A DNA stretch of 64,000 nt from Locusta migratoria (lineage: Eukaryota > Arthropoda > Insecta > Orthoptera > Acrididae), in contig CM048750.1 of assembly GCA_026315105.1 (NCBI GenBank), forward strand, positions 268,327,151-268,391,150, written 5' to 3'. Of this stretch, positions 30,725 to 42,650 are shown in pieces. The notes below the pieces were generated by a model, which was not told the DNA's origin, searched no databases, and saw only the letters and a list, made by a program, of their open reading frames with translations. A program made the position numbers and the translations under genes. How positions within the stretch are numbered: the stretch's first letter is position 1; every line of letters begins with the position of its first letter.

Positions 30725-33430
30725 GCTGAGACAGTAAAAATATCGTACTTTGTGACGCACAAATTACAGTTGTAACCAATACCTAAATAAAATACATCAT
30801 CATGTGTATATTTTGTAGATAATCTTATCTGATCCCTTAATTATATTGATCGGTTTAGTAACATTTCGTAACGGCCATGTTGTAATTTGTCATACGAAAT
30901 ATGAACATCTATGGCTAGCACATTCAGATAGCTGAAGTTCCAAATTCCAGGCAGCATATCAGTCAGTATCTTAGTCACTCTGTCTCTGACGACATTGTAG
31001 AGCAGTGAAATGTCTGCAATTTCTTTCTAATAATCAGTTCAAGGTATATATTGGGAAGTCAATTCTAATGACCAGTTCAAATAAACGTCTTCGTGTCAAA
31101 ACTGCCTATCTCAACAGAATAATTATTAACTTCTTAGAACACATAAATTATATCTCAGGAGTTTTTGAAGTCATATTAGCAGCTAAATATCATACATTTA
31201 ATCTTAATTTGCTCAAGTTTGGAATAGGCGAGAAATATTTTGGCGATAAATATTTCGAGGGTCGGTTTTACAGGCTTGGATACTGTATTCTGGCCAGATT
31301 TTTGCGATCTTGGCATAATATTAATTTTTATCCGTTAAATCACTGAATGACAGTGATTAAACTTCAAAACATTTTACTACTTGCACTAGATATCTAAGCG
31401 AAAGAAGTAAATTCTGAAATGCACGATCATTGTAATGTGAAACTAGGCACGGTATCAGAAAGACGTTCTCTCACTTCTTCGTGTAATCATATTACTTACT
31501 TACTGAAATTTACTAAAATATCTTGCCTAAACGGCATTAGGTAAAAGAAAAAGTTAGAAAATAATTTGATGATAGAAGCAAATAAACTTAAAGAGAGTCA
31601 ATGAACTGCAGAGAGCAAAGTAAAATGACAATCATGTTCATACAATTTCTGAATCTTCAGTCAAAACCTTCATCAAAGCGAGAGAAAACATACAGCAACA
31701 ACACAATGATTCAGGTACAACTCATGCACACGCTGTAACACAACAGCACTATGACCAATACCCATTTTCATGCAGGTGTATAAGGACACAGGATGTTAAT
31801 ATGTAAAGGATTGTGTTTTTCTTTCGTACTACTGTGTGAGTTATCATATATTTATTACCTATTTTTGTTTCTGCTGGTTTAATAAAATTGTAATGTTGTA
31901 TTTAATTTATTCAAGTATCAGAAATGTTTTGTAACGATGTAGACACGCTGATTTAGGCAGTTTTGATAATGTATAGAATCGTCTGTGAAGCAGGGAGTAT
32001 TATCGTTGGTAACTCGGAGGCGCGGACCGATTAGAGTTATTGCGAGCTGTTTGACACAACTCGCTGTTTTGACAGAGACGGACGTAACAGTGAATCGGTA
32101 TGAGTAACAGTGCCTCATGGAGAGCATGTTGCTTGTCACAAGAAGAAAAAACGGCAGACAGGCAATATTAATCATCTGTATGGGCTCAGCACACTTAATG
32201 AGACAACATACCTTAATATGAATGCTGTAGCCCCTAATTTGCAATTGTTATTTTGTCACTACGAATAACATATGTTCACCAATTGTTAAGTGCCAACATT
32301 ATCTGCAGCAGCACCATGTCGTATAGATAAAGTGAAATCCGACTAGCTTATCAAAATTAGCATGTACGGCAAACCAGCGAATTAGTGGAACAGTTTCCAA
32401 TAGTGATAGTACTAATTTGGAACTATTGTTAAAAACTTTATTAACCACAGGTATTGTCCAGACAGGTTTTTACCTTTCCCATTTTTTAATGAGATTAAGT
32501 CGGAATAAGAAAAAACTAGTCATTGATATACTTCATTTTGTCAGTTGAATAATAATGAATTTGCATTAGACATTGTCGGCGAAAGTCAATTGTGTTGTAG
32601 AATTTCATGTCTTGATTGAGTGTTAAAGAACAAGCAATACTAACAAAAGCTTGTTTAATAGATTAAAAACGGATCTTTAGTAAATACTACTAAAGTACAT
32701 TTTCTTTGTTTTTGCAAACCAGTGACAAATAGTACAATAGCAATTATACGAGAATGGTTTTTCATGGCTGTGATTTATTATTTTATGCTAAGAAAAGAAC
32801 AACATTTGAATTTTCTTACTATTTATTTCAACCGTGAATAATTTTTACGATAAATTCACTACTGTAAGCGATTTCAAAACCTATCAGCACCGTTTGTTGT
32901 TGAATTACAATCAGTTTACTACAAAGGCAATTCTGAAACTAGTAAACGTTCATCCATTTGTTTATTTTAATTACTTGATAGCTGTTCATGAAATGTACTA
33001 ACGTGAGCTATGAATCTTCATTGTATACTGTAACTGCTTTAGCGCTGTTTTAATATTGTTGTGTTGTGTTGTGTTTTGAGCTACAGTGTTAACTTTCTTT
33101 GTGTGTGAGCAAAGTGCAGTTTATTAACTTTTGAACCCAGTTTTGGTCTGCATAGTACACATTCCGTGTTCTCTCATTTACGTAATATTGAGGTCACTAA
33201 TTAACTTTGAATTTAAAATTTTGCAACAATCAAGGGACTGAAAGATCATTTGTTTTTCCAAATTATTTATCGGATACTGTTTTCCCTGCGTTTTATAAAT
33301 ATTTTTTCTTCTAGATTTTTCCTTCTCACCAATCGACAGTTGTTGCGAAGCACATAAGTGGAACAACGTTCCGATTATAACCTCCATCGGCTTATTTAAC
33401 TATAGCCTTTACCATGAAGCTCACCGATCG
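30725..33430. other. No gene recognised
   Basis: AT-rich, without repeats shared in the window. A 113-codon frame at 31005-31346 (plus) has no recognisable domain, signal or composition supporting a gene. This is the longest stretch that could be unique sequence or intron. Confidence 0.5.

Positions 33431-33432
<2 letters not shown>

Positions 33433-33500
<68 letters not shown>
33433..33500. repeat. (TA)n microsatellite
   Basis: About 68 bp of TA. Flanked by GATTATAACCTCCATCGG (left) and CCGGTGGGAGGTTATAACG (right), short inverted sequences that would form a hairpin stem around the TA run. Confidence 0.9.
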
Positions 33501-33502
<2 letters not shown>

Positions 33503-35560
33503 GGTGGGAGGTTATAACGTGACTGACATCTCTGGCCATTATTGCCCAATTAGCCACACGAGCATGAGGACATGACCGTGTGACAGCTTCAATTTCCTGT
33601 ATCTGTCGCTAACACCTGTCGTTTACCTGCGTTTTAACCCAAAGTTACAGTTCGATGATCAGTTAGGAGGAACACATATTCGTCGAACCACTGCCTGGGG
33701 CACAAGAAAAAGCTGGTAATCACTCCACGTTATTTGCCCATTCACTTCTGGCAAATTCCACGTACTCTTGATGTGGACTCGCTGTTTTACGCCACAATTA
33801 GACAGGGTCAATATTTGGCACGGCAACACTATGCAGGCATGTAATGGGTACACAGATTTTAATGAAACTCACTCGACATTACCGAAGAAAACATACACTG
33901 CACTTCACACGTCCATCACTTTCCACTAACACATTGCCATTCGCGACTAATGAGTAATACTTTCCGTACCAAACTGAAACGTACAATATACGCTACCAGA
34001 TCACACCAACGAATTTTTCTCGCCTATCACGCCACAGTTTAGTGTATATATCAAATATGTCCTTTCCACTTTTATTATATTTCATTTATTCCGAAATTTT
34101 CGCACAAATCATTATATCAATATGTGAACACGAGGAAAGAGAAAACAGGGAGGAAAGTGAAACCTACTTTATTCCAAAGGTACTACATTATAAAAATCAG
34201 CGAGTTCGTATCCAAAAATTGAAGCGCTACGAACTAATGACCTGTGTAGCGCTCAAGTGCTAAGGTAAAATCTTAGGGGAATACTTGTTTGTTGTTGAGG
34301 ACAATGAACGAAAAAAAAAAAAAACCGGATTAATTTAAAATTTTGTATACTTATTTCAAGCGTGCTGGAGGATATGTTATGAACACTTGTCTTATTCACT
34401 ATATGAATGCAACTCGAATTCTTTACATTGATTTTGATTTGGTGGTAATTAGTCTTGGATGAAAAGGCTCGAAAGTTTACTTGGCTTGTCTGTATGAAAT
34501 GTAGGTAGGTATGCCTGATAATCTTTCTTAATAAAATACTGTCTCTTATTTAACTAGATGAACTGCGTCTTATTTATCTTTTTTCTGAGCCTATTTGTTA
34601 ATTTAACACTTTTGTAATGATTGAACATAAAGATTCTTTTTCACAGGGACTTCTACTTTGATGAGATAATATTTGAAATATTTTTTTAAAGTCCCGGTAG
34701 TTCATTTCTTTCAAAGCTAGTTACAAAAGAAATAGTTTATGCGTGATTTTATCATGGGATTGACCTTGCAGATTAGATTTTAGGTGAAGTTCCTTTCGCT
34801 ACGTAGCTGATAAATTATTCTCCCACATACATTTAGCGATCTATTGAAAATCAAATATATTATCTACGCTATGAAGTGTTCTAATTACTAACTGATTTTA
34901 AAACAATTTAAAATCTCACCTGTTTCTACATTCTTCAAAATAACACAGTTTACAATAAGTGCACTTGCACATAAACTCAGAGAGAGCTAAATTTACAGAG
35001 AGAACTGAAATCATAGGAATCTAAACTTACAGAGAACCTAACATACAGAGAGCTAAACGTACAGAAAGCGAGTTACCAAACTGCGGGTATTATCTATAGT
35101 TATATTCTGACAAAAGATTACCGTAATTTAAGGTGTTTTGACTATCTTATTCTATGGCCTTTATTACTGTGATTTACATAGATGGCGATTTATTTGTTTA
35201 AATTTTAGAAAAATACATAATTTCTGCCTCGTAAAACTGATGAAACATTTACAAATAACCGAAAATGGCGATCTTAATGGCACGAACGTGTTGTAGTGTT
35301 ACAAATTTTTATTGTGGGTGACTGGTTTCGGACAAAAAGTACTTTTTCGTTTTTTATATTGTTATTTTTATACCGAATGGTACATTCAGTAGGTTGGCAG
35401 CAGCTAATGCGCTGCTCTTCAGCCGAGCGACTTTTAAAACATGGAAATGATGATTAATTTTTTTAAATTTTTTTAATGAAAAAGTGGTAAAAAGCGAAGC
35501 ACGTAAAACTTTGACAGTAAAAATTTATTTGCAGTAATATAACACAAAAGATGAATAAAA
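33501..35560. other. No gene recognised; short A-rich direct repeats
   Basis: Short ORFs only. At about 34976-35065 a CTAAAYKTACAGAGAR-like motif is repeated four to five times imperfectly. Near 35320 GTGACTGGTTTCGGAC resembles the 3' ends of some insect repeats. Nothing coding supported. Confidence 0.45.
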
Positions 35561-35569
35561 TACATGTAA

Positions 35570-35940
35570 AACTTCCTGGCACATTAAGATTGTGTGCCGG
35601 AACCGGGACTCGAACCTGGGACCTTTGCCTTTCGCGGGCAAACGCTCCACCGACTGAGCTATCCCGACACGACTCACGATGCACACAATATTAATCTGCC
35701 AGGAAGTTACATATCAGCGCACACTCCTCTGGAAAGTAGGAGGCGAGGTACTGGCGGAAGTAAAGTTGTGGGGCGACATCGTGAGTCGTGTCGGAATAGC
35801 TCAGTCGGTAGAGCGCTTGCCCGCGAAAGGCAAAGGTCTCAGGTTCGAGTCCCGGTTCCGACCCACAATTTTAATCTGCCAGGAAGTTCCATATCAGCGC
35901 ACCCTCCGCTACAGAGTGAAAAGTTTCATTCTGAAAATAC
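35570..35940. repeat. Inverted pair of the tRNA-like 301-bp family
   Basis: Left unit (35593-35670) carries the tRNA-like sequence on the minus strand (AACCGGGACTCGAACCTGGG, CGGGCAAACGCTCCACCGA). The right unit (35787-35863) carries it on the plus strand (TAGCTCAGTCGGTAGAGC, GGTTCGAGTCC). Flanking blocks TGCCAGGAAGTT and CATATCAGCGCACYCTCC, and GTAGGAGGCGAGGTACTGGC between them, are those of the 13.3-14.4 kb array. Dispersed family, here inverted rather than tandem. Confidence 0.9.
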
Positions 35941-36139
35941 ATGTGATTCGTTGAAAGGTTTGTGCCACGGTGGCATTAAAAAGACAGTAAACAACATAAA
36001 AACTGAACAGACGAAGAAACACTGAAGACACTATATAAAACAGCGGCGACGACCCTTGTGTGTGGATGTTAGTCACACTATTAAAAGACACTGATGCACT
36101 GTAGACTCGAAACACTGGACGATTCATTATTAAAAGTCG

Positions 36140-36420
36140 GCACTTAGTATCCCACAGGTGAAGGAAGGAGGAGGGGAGGTGGGAAGCGAGGGGGAGGGGC
36201 TGGGAGGGGGAGGGGAAGAAGTGTAGCGACTCTGGGGAGGGGAGGGGAGGAGAAGGGAATAGTAAAGCGGGCGGAGGAAAAATGAGGGGGAGAGGGGAAC
36301 GTTGCATCCATGGGGAGGGGCTCAGGGTTGGTAGGAGGGATAGATTTCGGGACGGAGGGCAGCATTCGTTAGGGGGGGGGGGGATGGCGGAAATTACCCT
36401 GGGGCACACGGTCTATTGTC
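36140..36420 (+). repeat. G-rich repeat, related to 43270-43440
   Basis: Purine/G-rich with many GGGGAGGGG runs and (G)13 near 36373. The end (GGGATAGATTTCGGGACGGA, GGGCAGCATTCG) aligns with GGGTAGATGTCAGGTCGGAG and GGGCATCATCCG at 43348-43375. G-quadruplex-forming potential is obvious. Minus-strand proline-rich ORFs are composition artefacts. Confidence 0.7.
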
Positions 36421-37195
36421 AAACCACCAATAAGTAATTTACTTCAGTATAAAACAACGCTGGCCCCAAGCTTATTTCACCAAATTAGCATTATAACTCT
36501 TCTGTGCAACTTTGATTGCCTTCATATAGCGATTAAAATTTTGTTTCAAGCGTGCTAAGAAAACAATCAATTTCAAAGTTGATTACGGAAAATCGTGTTT
36601 TCAGGGCTATATTACAGTCGAACACAAACAGTCGGGAAGGAGAAAAAGTGCATCTGAATCGATGATACCGCGCCAAGCGACCATTAGACACAAAAATGGC
36701 ATGATACAAACGGTGAATTTGGTGTTTTTAATGTTGTTACTTTCATGTTTCCTAGAAACCAAACATTATTATGAACATTCTAATGCAAATATGAAAACAT
36801 TATTAAAATAATATCACTGATTCTGTTATTGACACTCTAGAATAAGAAAATATCAGTGCAGTGTAATTCATACGGCTCACAATAGCTTGAGTCGTAATCG
36901 TATCGTACGAAAGCGTTTTTAAGGCAGAACTGAATTGCAACCAGGTGTACTCAAGTACAAAAGGAATTTATTATGATTGTATTCACGTGGTCGGTGCGTT
37001 CTTTCACGTTAATGAGCTTTGAGTAAGCGGATTTCCGACATTGTAATATTTTCAAGATTAGACATGTTTTTACATGCTTGGAGACTAAGTTCTACATCAT
37101 CTTATAAACGCTGTTTTCGCCTTCTCCTTACTTCTGTGCCTTGAGTGAAACTATTATAATTACTTTAGCTAATTGGCAGATATCAAACTGAATGT
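36421..37195. other. No gene recognised
   Basis: AT-rich, no ORF with a domain, no visible repeat. Confidence 0.5.
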
Positions 37196-37239
37196 GTTGT
37201 TGTGGTCTTCAGTCCGGAGACTGGCTTGATGCAGCTCTA

Positions 37240-37396
37240 AAATGTTCAAATGTTTGTTAAGCTTAAGGGACTTAAATGCGTGGTCATCAGTTCCTAAACT
37301 TACAAACTACTTATGAACTAGCTTATACTAAAGACGGCACAAACATCCATGCCCAAAGGGGGATTGGAATCCCCGAACGTAGCGGCCGTGCCTACC
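37240..37396 (-). mobile_element. SINE, 5' truncated, inside the RTE copy
   Basis: Minus strand: GCACGGCCGCTACGTTCGGGG through CATGGATGTTTG and GATGACCACGCATTTAAGTC to TTTGAACATTTT. The tRNA head is incomplete. It replaces sequence present in the intact RTE copy rather than simply interrupting it. Confidence 0.85.
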
Positions 37397-38799
37397 ACAC
37401 ACACACACTTCCCTACAATGCTAAATAAGCATTCCTCGATGTCTAAGAATGTGTCCTACCAACCGATCCCTTCTTTTAGTGAAAGAATGCCAAAATTTCC
37501 ATTTCTCTCCAATTCAGTACCTCTTCAATAGTTATGCAATCTACCCACCTAATCTTCAGCATTCTTCTGTAATACCACATTTCAATGCCTCTATCGTCTT
37601 CCTGTCCGAGCTGTTTATCATCCATGTTTTACTCCCATACAAGGCAACATTCCAAACAAATGCCTTCAGAAATGACTTTCTTATACTTAAATTAATTTTA
37701 GGTGGTAGCACATTTTTTTAAAAACAAATGGCTTTCTTCTCATTGCCATTTTGCATTTTATATCTTCTGTACTGCAACCAGAATATGTTATTTTCCTGCC
37801 AAGCAACAAAACTCATCTACCACCTTTATTGTTTCGTTACCTAATAAAATTGCTTCAGCATAGCCTGCGTTTTGCATTCCATTACCCCTATTATGCTCTT
37901 GTTTATTTGCTCATCTTACACTCTCCTCTCAACACACTTGTCCATTCCGTTCAATGGCTCTTTCAAATTCCTTAATGCCTCTGACAGAATTACAATGTCA
38001 CCAGAAAAACGCTATATTATTATTTATGCACTGTGAACTGTAATGCCTTCTCTAAATTTCTCTTTGCTTTCCTTCAGAGCTTGCTCGGTGTACAAATTAA
38101 ATAATATTGGAGAAAGGCTACAACCCTGTCTTACTCCCTTCACAACTACTGCGTCCCCGTCATGCCTTTCAACTCTAATAACAGCTTTTTGGTTAATATA
38201 CAAGTTCTAAATAACCTCCCGTTCCCTATATTTTACCCTTGGTGACCTTAGAATTTGAAAGAGTGTATTCCAATCAACATTGTCAAAAGATTTATCCAAA
38301 TCTACAAAAGCTGGAAATTTAGGTTTGTCTTTCCTTTATCTATCTTCCAAGATAAGTCTTAAGATGAGTATTGCCTCCCGCGTTCCTACATTTGTCCTGA
38401 ATCCGAACTGATCTTCCCCTAGGTCAGCATCTATCAGCATTTCCTATCTTTTGTAAATAATTCGTATTAAAATTTTGAAACAATGACATTTCAAACTGAT
38501 TGTTCTGTAATTTTCACATTTTTCTTTGTAATGGGGATTATTACATTTTTCTTAAGGTATTTCGCCTGTCCCATACATCTTACCAGGTGAAATTTTGTTG
38601 CCGCTGGCTGGTTCTCCTAGAGATATCAGTAGCACTGAGGGAATATCGTCTCCAGGTGCCTTGTTTTAAGTCTTTCAGTGCTCTGCCAAATTCATCTCTC
38701 CGTATAGTATCACCTATTTCATATTCATCTACTTTCTCCTCCCTTCTTACACTGTTGTCTTGAAGTTTTTTTTTCTTTTGTAGAGCCCCTCTATATAAA

Positions 38800-38928
38800 C
38801 GTTCCATCTTTCAACTCTCTCTTCTCTTATCTCTTCTCTTTTCTCTCTTCTCTTCTCTTCTCTTTTCCCCTCTTCTCTTCTCTTCTCTTCTCTTCTCTTC
38901 TCTTCTCTTCTCTTCTCTTCTCTTCTGT
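38800..38928. repeat. (TCTCT)n microsatellite
   Basis: Long run of TCTTC/TCTCT units that seems to have grown from a pyrimidine-rich stretch of the RTE (compare CTTTCTGCTTTCCCTTCTTT at 46590-46610). It ends at the piggyBac left terminus. Confidence 0.9.
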
Positions 38929-38929
38929 T

Positions 38930-41075
38930 GCGTGTCTATTAGACACATATTTCCAAATTCGGTTCTTTCATTTTTGTTGAGTACAACTACAAACAGCTAA
39001 TTCCTTTTTCTTTTAGACATTTCATAAAGTTTCAAGGCCTAGCATTGATATAATATATTATACAGGTTGGAAAAATCGCAAAAGAAGACGAACTATGTTA
39101 TTGAGAGTGGGTGATCCAAAGTTTGAAGTGAATCATGCAAAGATGAAGAGGAAATAGATGTAGATAATTTATTTTCTGACGATTCAGATTGTGATCCTTC
39201 CTTTTCACCACAGAAAAACAAGCTCCAGTTCTTCATCAGATAAACAATATTCCGTTGCAAACGTTGACTTATCCTGTACAGGCAACCAAGAAAATAACGA
39301 CACATCAGTTATTTTTGCTTACAGAGGGAAAAATGGATTTTGTTGGGAATCAAAAGAACCAACTAAAGCAAGATGACTATGTCGTGATAACATTATCCGT
39401 GGAGTACCGGGTATCACATGGGCTGTTAAAGATTTAGGTGATAATCCTAAGATAGAGGACATTTGGTCTTTGATATTTGATAATGAGCTCATAGAACGTA
39501 TTGTAAAATGGACAAATGTTAAACTGGAACAGTACAGAAACAGGATTGAAGTGAATCAGCAAAGTAACTACAAATCTATTGATCTGTACGAAGTAAGAGC
39601 ACTTATTGCGCTTTGCATGCTAACTTCCATCTGTAAGTCTGAACACGAAGATATGCTGTCGCTGTTCTCTACTCACTATATTGGAAGACCTATATTTAGA
39701 GCTGCAATGTCAGTAAAGCGGTTCCAAATCTTGTTAGTCTGTTTTCGATTTGATGACCCTGAAACAAGAGAAATACGGAAGAAAGATGACAAGTCAGCAC
39801 CAATCTCGGAAATGTTTTCCACATTCATAAGTAACTGTCAGGAATTGTACTCCCTCGTGTGGTTGAAATGCTTGACCATTTCGTGGCAGATGTGGCTTCA
39901 AAGTGTATTTACCTAAAAAGCCCGCTAAGTATGGAACAAAAATCATGTGTCTAACAGATGCCCGAACACCGTACTTATACAATGCCTACATATATATTGG
40001 TAAGAGTTCTGATGATGTTGGACTGAGCAATGAAGAAAGAAATCTTAGTGTTCCTACACAATCGGTTCTTCGATTAGTGCAGCCAATTGTGAACAGCAAC
40101 AGAAATGTAATTGCTGACAATTGGTTTTCGTCTGTAGAACTGATCAGACAACTTCAGAAGAAGGGGTTCACATACGTAGGTACACTGAAGAAAAATAAAG
40201 CGGAAATTCCAATTGAATTCCTGCCTTCCAAGAATAGAGGTGTTGGCTACTCTCTTTATAGATTCAGTGATAAAATTACCATGTTGTCAGTAGTCTCTAG
40301 GAAGAACAAAGCAGTGTTACTACTGTCAAGTATGCATTTCTGAAAAGGAGTGGATGAAATGACAGGGAAACCTGAAATTGTGTCTTTCTACAACAGCACC
40401 AAGGGTGGAGTAGACACATTGGATCAAAAATGTGCAAACTACTCACACAATAGAAAATTCAGATGCTATCCTCTAGCTGTGTTTTTAACATTAATCAACA
40501 TTAGAACAATGAACAGCTGCATTCTCTACTTCTGCTTCAAAAACAGTGTAAGTATCACCAGGTACAGATTCGTCAAGGAACTGTCTCTAACTCTAATGAA
40601 ACCCCTTCTTCAGAATAGGCTACTTATCTCCAATTTCAGTGGGGATTTGAGGATAATAATCCAAAATGTCCTTGGAAACGACTCGTAGAAGAAGAAGGAA
40701 GAACAAGATAGGCTGAAGAGTAAAAACTAGAAAAAAAGGGGAAGTGCAGGTAAACTGCATATAAATGTGTTAATTGTGATAGACCGGTATGCCTGGAATG
40801 ATCCTGAAAAATTTGTGTTCAGTGCTTAATTGATTGATTAGTCCAACGTTTTTGTGAATTTGGACTTTATTCCTGACATTTATTCACACAATTTATGTAT
40901 TTTTGGAGAGTTCCATTGTATGATTATTCATGAAAGTAATAAATATTGGAATTGTTACTTGATATTGGTCTTCAGTGAGTTAATATTTTTTTCTTGTAAT
41001 AACAGATTTGTGGACCAGTTTACGAGAAAAGCAACATTTTTTTTCCATTACCGTGTCTGTCAGACACATGTATCT
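38930..41075 (+). mobile_element. piggyBac-like element inserted in an RTE
   Basis: The ends carry inverted sequences that are themselves palindromic: GCGTGTCTATTAGACACAT on the left (about 38935) and CCGTGTCTGTCAGACACATG on the right (about 41050). The RTE resumes beyond the right end. A TTAA duplication, the family hallmark, is not visible, so exact termini are uncertain. Confidence 0.85.
39110..40805 (+). pseudogene. piggyBac-like transposase, inactivated
   Basis: An acidic N-terminus (EEIDVDNLFSDDSDCDPS, about 39145-39200) precedes the core from about 39375: VPGITWAVKD, LFSTHYIGRPIFRAAMSVKR, IYLPKKPAKYGTKIMCLTDA, VIADNWFSS (second catalytic Asp, 40116), KGGVDTLDQKCANYS (third Asp, 40413) and a C-terminal Cys motif KCVNCDRPVCLE near 40765-40800. 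The first catalytic Asp, expected in DEML before the RGR motif, is missing: the frame reads VEMLDHF. Stops at 39375, 39916 and 40343 plus frameshifts make it dead. The family inserts at TTAA by cut and paste. Confidence 0.92.
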
Positions 41076-41310
41076 AGTAAAGTAATAAAAATCATTCTAC
41101 TTGTAGAGGGCTATCAGTCTCTTCTGTACTCCATTTTACTTTTTTCTTTTGCTGTATTTTTATATCTTCTCTGTTTCATCAATCAAATGTAGTATTTCAT
41201 GTGATATCAAAGGATATTTTTGTAGGCTTTGCCTTTCTACCTATTTGGTCCTCTGCTGCCTTGACTATTTCCACTCTTAAAGCTACCCATTCCTCTTCTA
41301 CTGTTTTATT

Positions 41311-41328
41311 CCCCCCCCCCCCCCCCCC
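41311..41328. repeat. Poly(C) run
   Basis: About 18 consecutive C inside the RTE remnant. Confidence 0.9.
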
Positions 41329-41860
41329 GTCCTCTACCGTTTCTGTCAATTGTTGCCTAAAGCTCCCTCTGAAATTCTCAAGAACTTCAGGTACCTCCAA
41401 TTTATCCACGTCCCATCTCTTTCCTACCTTTCTGCAGTTCCTTCAGTTTCAGTCTACAGTTCATAACCAAGATGATATAGTCAAAGTTAATATCAGCCCC
41501 TGGATATGTCTTACATTTTAAAACCTGGTTCCGAAATCTATGCCTTACCATTATAAAAGATGTTTGGTACCTTTCAGTGTCTCCTGGTCTCTTCCACGTA
41601 TACAACCTCCTTTGATGATTCTTGAACCAAGTTTGTGTTATAATTAAATTATGTTCCGTACAAAATTCTACCAGCCGGCTTCCTCTTTCATTCCTTTTTC
41701 GCAGTCCATATTCACCTACTGTTTTTCCTTCCTTTTCCTACTACTGTGTTCCAGTTCCCCATCACAATTAAAATTTTCTCTCCCTTAACTGTCTGAATAA
41801 GTTCCTTTTCTTCCTCATACTTTTCTTCAATCTCCTCCTTCCGACTGAATATCTTCAGTA

Positions 41861-42650
41861 AAGTGACGTCATAATATTAACAGTTTTATACATGTACTTA
41901 ATGTTTATTTGTAGTTCTGCGTTCACTTCTTCAAACTAGTAGGTAACTATCCAAAATGTCGGTATAAAGGTCTATACATTTTGTAAAATTTAGGTACGAA
42001 ATTAAGCAAATAGTAGACTACCAGCAATCGGAATTGTTCAGAAGTAATTCTACTAAGTAATGGTTAACCATTTGCGATTTTCGTTAAGAGCCGAAATTTC
42101 AACGCGAATGAATTATATTTTTTTTAATTGTAATTCCAATTCCCCTAAAAGGGACGGGCTGGCAGCGCTCACAGGCGCTCTTCAGTCTACAGAAATAAAA
42201 TTTGACACAGCAGAATTATATAAAATAGAAAGGAAATAAAAGGTTAGAGATAAATCACGTATAAAACTGGAGACGTTAAATGGAGAAAGCCAGAAGCAAC
42301 ACAAAAGACAAAGTATTTACAACTCAACGAATCAGTGGCGTCATAAAAGTTTTGAAACGGCGATGGCGGCGAGTAAAACAGCAGGTCGAGATGCAGCGGC
42401 GCACACACACAATTAAAATAAAACTGTGCGACAGCTTTGGGTTGGACGTCCGCTATAATTGAATTAAAATGAGAAAAACACCACACATTTGAAGAAACAC
42501 ACAATTAAAAATGATTGTGTCGGCTGTGGGTTGGCCATTCACTTTCGTTAAAATAAAACGATGTCACTAAAAGGCAACACACTTTGTGAAGCACTCCCAT
42601 AGAAGCACATTAGAAGGTTCCACATACGGAGCAAACGCAGTAGTAAAGAT
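41861..42650. other. Unassigned, with a diverged tandem duplication
   Basis: AT-rich. At about 42400-42580 two imperfect copies of a block with CACACAATTAAAA and GTGGGTTGG/TTGGGTTGG occur about 95-100 bp apart. No coding domain. Confidence 0.5.

Larger units (their letters stand above)
37196..41860 (-). mobile_element. RTE-type LINE (copy 2), interrupted and 5' truncated
   Basis: The minus-strand element matches 45001-48208. The 3' end at 37196 (GACTGAAGACCACAACAAC) is followed by the reverse transcriptase C-terminal region to about 38815. The rest appears at 41090-41860 (endonuclease region, for example MYTWKRPGDTERYQ at 41560-41605). Between them lie a SINE replacing about 130 bp (37240-37396), a TCTCT microsatellite (38815-38928) and a piggyBac element. 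Numerous stops and frameshifts; no intact ORF. Confidence 0.88.

Noticed and set aside
31005..31346. 113-codon ORF as a possible gene in otherwise repeat-free DNA.
   Set aside because: No domain, no promoter or splice pattern, and length is unremarkable for AT-rich DNA by chance.
33415..33520. Hairpin around the TA run as a regulatory structure.
   Set aside because: Stem is under 20 bp and any long TA tract is self-complementary; no other support.
35909..36409. 166-codon proline-rich minus-strand ORF.
   Set aside because: Reverse complement of a G-run-rich repeat; composition artefact.
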